In this document: in pieces, positions 1 to 5,304 of the stretch | How the letters are laid out: each line of letters opens with the position of its first letter | Numbering within the stretch: the stretch's first letter is position 1 | Origin: Verrucomicrobiota bacterium | Lineage (GTDB): Bacteria > Verrucomicrobiota > Verrucomicrobiia > Opitutales > Seribacteraceae | Assembly: GCA_014382645.1 (NCBI GenBank) | Contig: JACNJI010000322.1 | Span: 1-6,245 of the forward strand | DNA length: 6,245 bases | Direction: 5' to 3' | Translations under genes and position numbers: made by a program | The notes under the pieces: model-generated | Seen by the model: only the letters and a program-made list of their open reading frames with translations | What the model was told of the DNA's origin: nothing | Databases searched by the model: none

Positions 1-1
1 G

Positions 2-538
2 GCCCTCGGCTTGCGCAATCCTTGGGGCATACACTGGGACCACCCAAGCAATACGCTTTTTTGCGCAGACGTGGGCCAAAACCAGCGTGAAGAGATAAAC
101 GTTATAAAAAAGGGAGGGAACTACGGATGGAGCTTCAGGGAAGGAACGATCAAATTCCCGCTAAAGCACCGCGACCCTCCCGCCAATTCCAAATTCATCG
201 ATCCCGTCTTTGAATATGATCGCACCCTTGGACTCAGCGTTAGCGGCGGCATTGTTTATCGAGGAAAGAACCTGCCTGCCCTGCGTGAACATTACCTTTT
301 CGGGGATTGGGGGACAGGCAATTTCTGGGCACTAAGATATGCCAAAGAAAAGGTTGTGGACATACAAAAGCTCAATTGGTCTCATAAGGTAAATCCGGTT
401 GGCGAAACGAAAGAGCCCGGCATTCCCGCCAAGATCACGAAAGGTTCTTTTAAGCCTGTCAACTTCTGCAACAATGCGGAAGGCGAACTCCTCGTCCTTG
501 ACTGGAACGGAGTCATTTATGAAGTAACGGTAAGATGA
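2..538 (+). CDS. PQQ-dependent sugar dehydrogenase (glucose/sorbosone dehydrogenase family), C-terminal part
   Basis: This is the 3' part of a gene that runs off the left edge. The frame is open from base 2, so the TTG at 11 is an internal Leu codon and not the start. The family is a six-bladed beta-propeller that oxidises aldose sugars with PQQ and Ca2+, usually in the periplasm. Visible family marks are LRNPWG (bases 11-28), whose Arg-Asn matches the PQQ-contacting pair of soluble glucose dehydrogenase, then ADVGQNQREEIN, GGNYGW (113-130) and a blade with SGGIVYRG and HYLFGDWGTG. The last blade ends in LLVLDWNGVIYEVTVR, so the C-terminus looks complete. The signal peptide, the catalytic His and any fused cytochrome c domain would lie outside the window, so secretion and exact substrate cannot be judged. 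No strong terminator follows; a weak hairpin (ATCTTG/CAAGAT, 546-564) without a T-run is all that is seen. Confidence 0.88.
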   Translation, partial: ALGLRNPWGIHWDHPSNTLFCADVGQNQREEINVIKKGGNYGWSFREGTIKFPLKHRDPPANSKFIDPVFEYDRTLGLSVSGGIVYRGKNLPALREHYLFGDWGTGNFWALRYAKEKVVDIQKLNWSHKVNPVGETKEPGIPAKITKGSFKPVNFCNNAEGELLVLDWNGVIYEVTVR

Positions 539-1363
539 TAGTACTATCTTGAGTTTACCAAGATCGACTGACTTACAGTTCCTCGAGGAGCTTCGTCAGA
601 ATCCATCATCACTGACCAAGAACATTACCTTTCGAACGACTGGTCATCGCCACATGCAGGATTCCGCAGTTCCCGTTTGGAGTAATCCATTAACTTGGGG
701 CACTTGTTAGCAAGTGGTACACCACGATTGCCAAATGAAAGCTCGTGAATGTGAGACCGTCGTAACGATTTCGGCTGATTAGCGTGAAAGCTTTGGGCTT
801 CACAATCAACGAAGTCTTCCAACTAGACCTGATACCTCCTATTCATTGGTGAAGTTCCTCCTCGTTTTTTTTTCGACCCTAGAGAATAAGGTGAGTTGAG
901 TTCCGCCATTTACTTCGCCGCATTCGATGGCGACATTTACTTTGCTTCTTTGACTCTAATTCGTCAGACCGCCCACAATTGCGATTTTCAGATACGATGT
1001 CTCGGTTTCGACCAAAAACGGCGACGCATAGGGGGTTAACCTACATCAATTGATATGTGCCTTATCCATGCAAAGGATTTGAGAATCTGGAGAATGGTTA
1101 GGATTAGTGGAAAAAACCATACCTTCAATTGGGTTTCGAAAAGATAGGGAGCGTTAGCGTTTTCAATCTCCCTAGGATTGGCGACAATTTCCTAATGAGG
1201 CATTTACGAAAAAGCAACTTAACCACATGTCCACATGCTCAGTCCATGAATCTTCAACTACAAATGAAATTCGGGCCACTTCCCTTTTGTCACTTAAGTC
1301 CCAGTTCGAATTTGACTTGCAACTACTCAGGGTGAAAAATTGATTAGTGCCAATTACTTTATA
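539..1363. other. Long intergenic region without a convincing gene
   Basis: About 825 bases separate the sugar dehydrogenase from the regulator gene. Only short open frames occur (the longest about 65-69 codons, on both strands), none with recognisable motifs or a good ribosome site. Visible elements are a weak hairpin at 546-564, a perfect 10-base palindrome at 580-589 (TCCTCGAGGA), a run of nine T at 865-873 with no GC-rich stem before it, a direct repeat CATTTACTT at 907-915 and 934-942, CAATTG at 976-981, 1047-1052 and 1126-1131, a 6-bp stem ATGGTT/AACCAT (1094-1120), and a tandem CCACATG at 1223-1229 and 1231-1237. It may hold a decayed gene or a small RNA, but nothing here proves either. 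Confidence 0.6.
1338..1355. promoter_or_regulatory. Candidate MarR-type operator (inverted repeat AATTG-N8-CAATT)
   Basis: AATTG at 1338-1342 and CAATT at 1351-1355 form an inverted repeat with 8 bases between the arms, ending 8 bases before the chosen start of the regulator gene. MarR-family dimers typically bind pseudo-palindromes of about 16-20 bp next to their own genes, so an autoregulatory operator is a reasonable inference. The arms are AT-rich and short, and chance occurrence is quite possible. Confidence 0.3.
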
Positions 1364-1801
1364 ATGGAGAATGAAGAGCATCGTTTTCCCGTTCTCTTGC
1401 GAACCGCATGGTTCTCCCTGAACAAATCTTTCCGCGAACTGTTGCGAGAAACGGGCTTAACTCCAGTTCAATTTACGATTTTACGGTGGCTTTCGGAACA
1501 CAAGAAATCCTCGCTTTCTCAGCGCGACTTAGCCGAACTCACGGCAAGTAACCAAAACAACATTGCGGATCTAATGGATAGACTCGAGGCACTTGATTTG
1601 ATTAAGAGAGAGAGGGATGAAAGTGACTCTCGCCGAAAAATCACAAGCCTTACTCCGAGAGGTGAAACTGTTTACGAGCATTCTCGAGTGCTTGCGCTGG
1701 AATTACAAATGAAAGCAATGTCCTGTTTCCCAAAAGACCAATCAAACCGGTTGCTCGACACCTTGACTCGAGTAAACGAAAACTTAAGGGGGAACTCATA
1801 G
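1364..1801 (+). CDS. MarR-family winged-helix transcriptional regulator
   Basis: A 145-residue protein from the ATG at 1364, the usual MarR size. These dimeric regulators bind palindromic operators and commonly release DNA on binding small phenolic ligands or on oxidation. The sequence shows an N-terminal dimerisation helix (about 8-30), LTPVQFTILRWL (32-43) in the second helix, a helix-turn-helix at about 51-77 (LSQRDLAELTASNQNNIADLMDRLEAL), and the typical wing with the acidic-Arg signature DESDSRRKITSLTPRG (85-100). C-terminal helices follow. The only Cys is at 121, so it is not of the N-terminal-Cys OhrR redox type. A TTG at 1340 would add eight residues and has GGGTG five bases upstream; ATG was preferred because it gives the normal family N-terminus, although no clear Shine-Dalgarno precedes it. 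vsr follows 69 bases downstream on the same strand and could be co-transcribed. Ligand and targets cannot be read from sequence. Confidence 0.9.
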   Translation: MENEEHRFPVLLRTAWFSLNKSFRELLRETGLTPVQFTILRWLSEHKKSSLSQRDLAELTASNQNNIADLMDRLEALDLIKRERDESDSRRKITSLTPRGETVYEHSRVLALELQMKAMSCFPKDQSNRLLDTLTRVNENLRGNS

Positions 1802-1870
1802 GGGTGTGGTTTCGTAATGTGTCCAGAGATAAGGCATTAGCCGCATAAAAATGAAAAGGTTTTTGTAATT

Positions 1871-2305
1871 ATGGCAGCCGACATTTTTTCCGAAGAACAA
1901 CGCTCATATGTCATGAGTCGAGTTGGATCAAAGAACACCAAACCCGAGTTGATCGTTCGCTCTTTTCTTCATGGACTTGGGTTTCGATTCAGGATTCATG
2001 AGCAAAAGCTACCAGGGTGCCCTGACATTGTTCTGCCGAAGCATAGATGCGTCGTATTTGTGAATGGATGCTTCTGGCACCGGCACAAAGATTGCCGACG
2101 TGCGTCCATGCCATTGACACGTGTGGATTTCTGGCAAACCAAGTTTGATGGAAATATTGCCCGCGATGAAAAGAATCAACGCCTACTCAAGAAAAACAAA
2201 TGGAAAGTATGCCTAGTGTGGGAGTGCGAAATAGATAAGGAGTCTCGTCGCGCAGAGAAATTGCTGGAACTGGCTAATGAAATTATTCAACCATTGGATA
2301 TATAA
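1871..2305 (+). CDS. vsr: Very short patch repair (Vsr) family DNA mismatch endonuclease
   Basis: A 144-residue protein close in length to E. coli Vsr (156). Vsr nicks DNA 5' of the mismatched T at T:G mispairs produced by deamination of 5-methylcytosine, starting short patch repair. Family marks run in order: EEQRSYVMSRVGSKNTKPEL (8-27), LPGCPDIVLP (47-56) with Asp52 matching the catalytic metal-binding Asp51 of E. coli, NGCFWHRHKDC (65-75), and VWEC (116-119). Cys67, His72, Cys75 and Cys119 fit the structural zinc site, His70 fits catalytic His69, and Trp69 and Trp88 fit the base-stack intercalating aromatics. The residue equivalent to His64 is Asn65, a difference that by recollection also occurs in other family members. 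A weak AAGG (1856-1859) lies 11 bases before the ATG. No cytosine methylase is nearby, so the partner methylation is unknown. The last 19 bases overlap the convergent ATPase gene. Confidence 0.93.
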   Translation: MAADIFSEEQRSYVMSRVGSKNTKPELIVRSFLHGLGFRFRIHEQKLPGCPDIVLPKHRCVVFVNGCFWHRHKDCRRASMPLTRVDFWQTKFDGNIARDEKNQRLLKKNKWKVCLVWECEIDKESRRAEKLLELANEIIQPLDI

Positions 2306-4197
2306 GGCTGCTGAAGCGATAGGTCTAAGTGCTCAATGCCTTCGTCTATTTCCCCAATGGAGATCCTGAGGCGTCCTTTTCTTGTATTTAAGCCCATGAG
2401 CTTGTGACCAAGCATACGTTGCTGCGTTTCGATTGCAAAACGGTCCATGCCGCCGCTTTCAGCGATTTGGTGTTGAGATTGCCACTTGGTCGACGGCCAG
2501 AAAAACCCGAACAGGGCCAGTGCAATGCCCGCGGCAGCGTGATAAGGCCCGAGGAAATCCCGGAAGGCTAGACTAACTCCAATCGTTGTTAATCCCAAAA
2601 TGACTAACGCCGGTGCAACTGAAAGTGAAATGTTTCGCCTGGGTTTGCGAGACCCCGGGTTCAAGAAACTATGAAGGAGATTTTCCTTCAATCCGTTCAA
2701 AGTATCGATTTTTTTGTCTATACCGGTAAGTTCACTATGAATATTTTCGCGCTCCGCCTCGAGATCATTTCGTTTGGATTCACTTTCACTTTTTCGTTGC
2801 ACCCAGGTTTCAGTGATTAACGCCAAAAGACTTTCGTCCTCTTCCTCTCTTGAACTCAATGTCTTATATCTAGACACAATCCCCAACGCCTCAGGACGAA
2901 ATTTGTAAAAGCCCAAATGATCTTCGAAAACTTCTGGATTTTGACCAACGAACTCGATCATGCTTACACCTTCATCATCACCGAACAATTTAGTCAGCAC
3001 TTTTGTGTCAAAGCATTGAAAGCTTGATAAGCGAATGGGGATCCATCTCGAGCGCGGATTAGGAAAAAGTTCCTCGAACGCCAGATGTGACTCTGCCCGA
3101 CTTGACCACTCTGCGGATTCTTCAGGGCGGAGTCTGGCATGTAGGGAAAGTGCTTGATCTCGCACATCCTGCAACAGGGCTAATGCGTTGCCTGGTAGAA
3201 TTTCTGCCAGATTGCCTGCATTTTTAATCCAATTAAAAGAAAGGGATGCTTCCCTCGGATTACAGAACAAGCCTAATGAATCCTTTGAAACTACGGGCAG
3301 ATAGGCTGCGCGAAATAGATATTCCGTTTCCTCTGGAGAAAATCCGTCCAGCGATGACAGGGATGCTTTTTGTTCTTCATTGGCATTCATTGGCGCGTCT
3401 GAATTCATACCTGTAGTCGGTGCATTCTTTAAGATTTGCAGTAACCTGCCGGGGTTTCCACCGGAAAGAGTTCGCAGGTTCTCCCCGTCAGGAGCGGTGC
3501 TCCCCAATAAGCTAGCAATTTCAGCGCATTCTGCAGAACGTAAAGGGCGCAGTTTCAATTTAATTACTCGATTTCCGCAGGCGGATTGAATTAAATGCTC
3601 CGCCTCGTCGGCAGGGTTTGCTTCTGCTGCAAATATGCAACGGGTCCGCTCCGCCATTCCGGCATCATTCCATTTGGGGAAGAAGTCGTTGGCTAACCAA
3701 TTTATGACTTTCGTGGGAAGCTTTTCTAGATCGTCGATAGCAAGGACGATAGTGACGCCATTTCCACCCTTCTCCTGAATTTGAGGTAAAGCTTCAAATA
3801 AGTTGGCCAACCACTGCTCAGATAATATTTCACCAATTGAAGAGTCTCCAATGGTTTCGGATTTAGTTAATTCTCGCTCAAGTTCAAAAGCTTTTCGTCC
3901 GAATGCTCTGGCAAAGGAAGATAAACCTTGTCGCAGATCGGCGGATGAAGTGTCTATGCCTCTAGCCAAAGAAGTGGCGGCTTGAATTTCATCAAAAGCC
4001 GTAGAGAAGTTGGGTGCGATCCATATGTAAGGATGTCCGGCCTGGGAGATTTCGCGCCAACTCTCCTGAAGCAAAGCACTTTTCCCTATCCCCGCTTTTC
4101 CGGTAAAGAGAAATCCCTTGGCCGAGCCTCCCGCCGACAAACCATTGCGAATGCCGTCCAGTTCTGCTTTGCGTCCTACAATTGCATTTTTCTCCAT
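2287..4197 (-). CDS. STAND/AAA-type P-loop ATPase with C-terminal coiled coil and two membrane segments
   Basis: A 636-residue protein I cannot assign to a named family. Residues 5-20 (AIVGRKAELDGIRNGL) are the VGR-x-x-EL box typical of AAA_16/STAND and ORC-like ATPases. Walker A is GKAGIGKS (33-40), Walker B is VTIVLAIDDLEKL (148-160, Asp155/Asp156), a sensor-1-like strand is RCIFAAEANP (186-195), and LSGGNPGRLLQIL (244-256) resembles the GxP/sensor-2 motif of STAND proteins. Residues 280-460 are a helical, winged-helix-like region of unknown role. A charged coiled coil (about 464-510) leads to two hydrophobic segments, 523-545 and 551-569, joined by a very short loop, then a polar tail to 636. 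Inference: a cytosolic ATPase tethered by a membrane hairpin. No signal peptide is seen. The ATG is preceded by AGGGT (4203-4207) at a 5-base gap and by a good promoter, so it is probably transcribed on its own. KAP and ExeA ATPases place their membrane segments differently. A defence, stress or envelope role is speculation. Confidence 0.85.
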   Translation of the reverse strand: MEKNAIVGRKAELDGIRNGLSAGGSAKGFLFTGKAGIGKSALLQESWREISQAGHPYIWIAPNFSTAFDEIQAATSLARGIDTSSADLRQGLSSFARAFGRKAFELERELTKSETIGDSSIGEILSEQWLANLFEALPQIQEKGGNGVTIVLAIDDLEKLPTKVINWLANDFFPKWNDAGMAERTRCIFAAEANPADEAEHLIQSACGNRVIKLKLRPLRSAECAEIASLLGSTAPDGENLRTLSGGNPGRLLQILKNAPTTGMNSDAPMNANEEQKASLSSLDGFSPEETEYLFRAAYLPVVSKDSLGLFCNPREASLSFNWIKNAGNLAEILPGNALALLQDVRDQALSLHARLRPEESAEWSSRAESHLAFEELFPNPRSRWIPIRLSSFQCFDTKVLTKLFGDDEGVSMIEFVGQNPEVFEDHLGFYKFRPEALGIVSRYKTLSSREEEDESLLALITETWVQRKSESESKRNDLEAERENIHSELTGIDKKIDTLNGLKENLLHSFLNPGSRKPRRNISLSVAPALVILGLTTIGVSLAFRDFLGPYHAAAGIALALFGFFWPSTKWQSQHQIAESGGMDRFAIETQQRMLGHKLMGLNTRKGRLRISIGEIDEGIEHLDLSLQQPYISNG

Positions 4198-4226
4198 AAT
4201 CTACCCTGTACGTTGATTATTAATTT

Positions 4227-4256
4227 ATAATAGTTTGAGAATGCTGCCCACTGCAA
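4227..4256 (-). promoter_or_regulatory. Predicted sigma70-type promoter of the ATPase gene
   Basis: Read on the - strand, TTGCAG (4251-4256) and TATTAT (4227-4232) are separated by 18 bases, matching a -35/-10 pair. Transcription would start near 4220, giving a leader of roughly 20 bases that contains the AGGGT ribosome site at 4203-4207 and then the ATG at 4197. The surrounding 70 bases are about 33% GC, in sharp contrast to the GC-rich block immediately upstream. Confidence 0.5.
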
Positions 4257-4270
4257 CACATTATGTTATT

Positions 4271-4370
4271 GGGCAATCCCTCCGCCGCGGGGACGGGGTC
4301 CGGGGCGTCGCCGCGTTCTCCTCATTGAGGCAAACGAGGCGCCGCCGCCGGAACACCCGGTTCCGCCGCG
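4271..4370. repeat. Compact GC-rich block with three short inverted repeats (possible REP-like element)
   Basis: By hand count this 100-base stretch is about 76% GC, against about 33% in the 70 bases to its left. It contains CGCCGCG three times in direct orientation (4283-4289, 4309-4315, 4364-4370), GCC repeats at 4341-4349, and three inverted repeats: GGAC-GGG-GTCC (4291-4301), CCTCA-T-TGAGG (4320-4330) and CGGAAC-ACCCG-GTTCCG (4349-4365). Three G4 tracts lie at 4289-4292, 4295-4298 and 4302-4305. It starts soon after the ATPase promoter and ends exactly at the flagellin stop codon. It could be an extragenic repetitive element, a structured 3' end, or both. No protein is convincingly encoded. 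Confidence 0.45.
4349..4365 (-). terminator. Hairpin downstream of the flagellin operon, possible terminator
   Basis: CGGAAC (4349-4354) pairs with GTTCCG (4360-4365) around a 5-base loop, starting 5 bases past the second flagellin's stop codon on the - strand. A 6-bp stem in this position suits transcript termination or 3'-end protection. No U-tract follows (only a TTT at 4332-4334 in the + complement), so it would be an imperfect intrinsic terminator. Confidence 0.35.
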
Positions 4371-5279
4371 TCAGGAACGTCCGCCCGCTGATTTCAGCAG
4401 GTCGAGCACGATGCCCAGATTTAGGTTCGATTGAGCCAGTGCCGCTGATGCCGCATAGACCTGTAGGTTATACTTTGCATAGTTCGTCGTCTCCTCGGCG
4501 ATGTCGACATCCATGATCCGCCCATAGGCGGACTCCAGATTAGTTCGACTCGATCCGAGAAAATCGGAAGCGAACCCAAGACGAGATGATGTCGCAGCAA
4601 CCTCCGCTCGAACCGAGGCGAGGTTGGTGATGACGCCAGACAAGCTTGTCAAAGCCACATCCGATATCGACAAGTCATTGGCTGTACCTGTGGCCTGAGT
4701 CGCCGACCACAGTTCCGATACCACCGCAGCTCCAGCTGTATGGGTAGTCGTCAAGGCCCCGCGAATGCTCACGTTGCCCATCGTCAAAAACACTCCGCTT
4801 TCCAACTGGGACGCAGAGGTGTACACCTTACTACGACTGGTATCGCCTACTGCCACTTTTCCGCCTTCACCGAACAGACTGATGCCATTGAAGGTTTCGT
4901 TCATGTATCCGGCAAGGGACTTGCTCAGTTCCTTGAACTCCGTAGCATAAGCTAACTTCTCCGACGTCAATACAACACTGTCGTAACTGGTCTTTATCGT
5001 AGACATTCTATCCACGATATTACCAATCGACTCCAATGCGCTGTCCTGTGTGTCTGTGAACGACTTTGCGTTCTCCACATTCGACTGCACCGCCTTGGTG
5101 ATCGTAATCGAGTTGTTCAGTCGCATGGATACCGCCAAGCCACCCGGATCGTCCGATGGCGTGGTGATCCGCAGCCCGCTGGATAAGCGCATCAGGCTTT
5201 TCGAAAGCATCTCCTGAGCACCCGACAACTGCAACGTCGCGAAGGCAGAAGCGCCTCCTCCTCCTAGATTAATAGCCAT
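4371..5279 (-). CDS. Second, divergent flagellin
   Basis: A 302-residue flagellin, a subunit of the extracellular filament exported by the flagellar type III apparatus. The N-terminal D0/D1 block is clear from about 24 on: SLMRLSSGLRI (28-38), PSDDPGGLAVSMRLN (41-55), FNGISLF (130-136). The C-terminal block has GRIMDVDIAEETTNYAKYNL (253-272). Only about 90 variable residues lie between them, so no large D2/D3 domains. Two things are odd. The usual MxxINTN start with its Asn/Ala-rich helix is replaced by MAINLGGGGASAF, with four consecutive glycines. The C-terminus goes past the expected LL(R/K) ending by SAGGRS, the added codons lying beside the GC-rich block. The ATG has GAGG 9 bases upstream and follows the first flagellin's stop by 15 bases, so co-transcription is very likely. 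It may be a minor, cap- or hook-proximal or specialised filament subunit; that is inference. Confidence 0.93.
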   Translation of the reverse strand: MAINLGGGGASAFATLQLSGAQEMLSKSLMRLSSGLRITTPSDDPGGLAVSMRLNNSITITKAVQSNVENAKSFTDTQDSALESIGNIVDRMSTIKTSYDSVVLTSEKLAYATEFKELSKSLAGYMNETFNGISLFGEGGKVAVGDTSRSKVYTSASQLESGVFLTMGNVSIRGALTTTHTAGAAVVSELWSATQATGTANDLSISDVALTSLSGVITNLASVRAEVAATSSRLGFASDFLGSSRTNLESAYGRIMDVDIAEETTNYAKYNLQVYAASAALAQSNLNLGIVLDLLKSAGGRS

Positions 5280-5288
5280 GATTCAGAA

Positions 5289-5304
5289 CCTCGATTAAGC
5301 GAGG
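5289..5304 (-). promoter_or_regulatory. Intergenic hairpin hiding the second flagellin's ribosome site
   Basis: On the - strand CCTCG (5300-5304, the last codons of the upstream flagellin) pairs with CGAGG (5289-5293) across a 6-base loop, CTTAAT, that contains part of the TAA stop. The downstream arm includes the GAGG Shine-Dalgarno of the second flagellin. A ribosome finishing the first gene would melt the stem, so translational coupling is a plausible role. The stem is only 5 bp but GC-rich. Confidence 0.35.

Noticed and set aside
625..822. 65-codon open frame on the - strand in the intergenic region
   Set aside because: No ribosome site, no recognisable motif, unusual residue mix and no partner gene; could be chance in about 800 noncoding bases.
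865..873. Run of nine T as an intrinsic terminator
   Set aside because: No GC-rich stem lies before it on the + strand, only a 4-bp TTCA/TGAA stem, and it is over 300 bases past the dehydrogenase stop.
1360..1365. TATAAT matching a perfect -10 box
   Set aside because: It overlaps the regulator's start codon and the nearest -35-like TTGATT is only 14 bases away, so it cannot drive the full gene; probably chance.
1129..1381. Overlapping 68- and 69-codon open frames on opposite strands before the regulator
   Set aside because: They overlap each other and the start of the marR gene, lack motifs, and look like chance frames.
3380..4230. Three + strand open frames (60-82 codons) antisense to the ATPase gene
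   Set aside because: Shadows of the well-supported - strand gene; no independent coding signal.
4235..4516. 93-codon + strand open frame rich in Arg across the GC-rich block
   Set aside because: Arg richness is explained by the GC-rich repeats, and its second half is antisense to the flagellin gene; no motif.
4740..4955. Two + strand open frames antisense to the second flagellin
   Set aside because: Shadows of a clear flagellin gene in the other strand.
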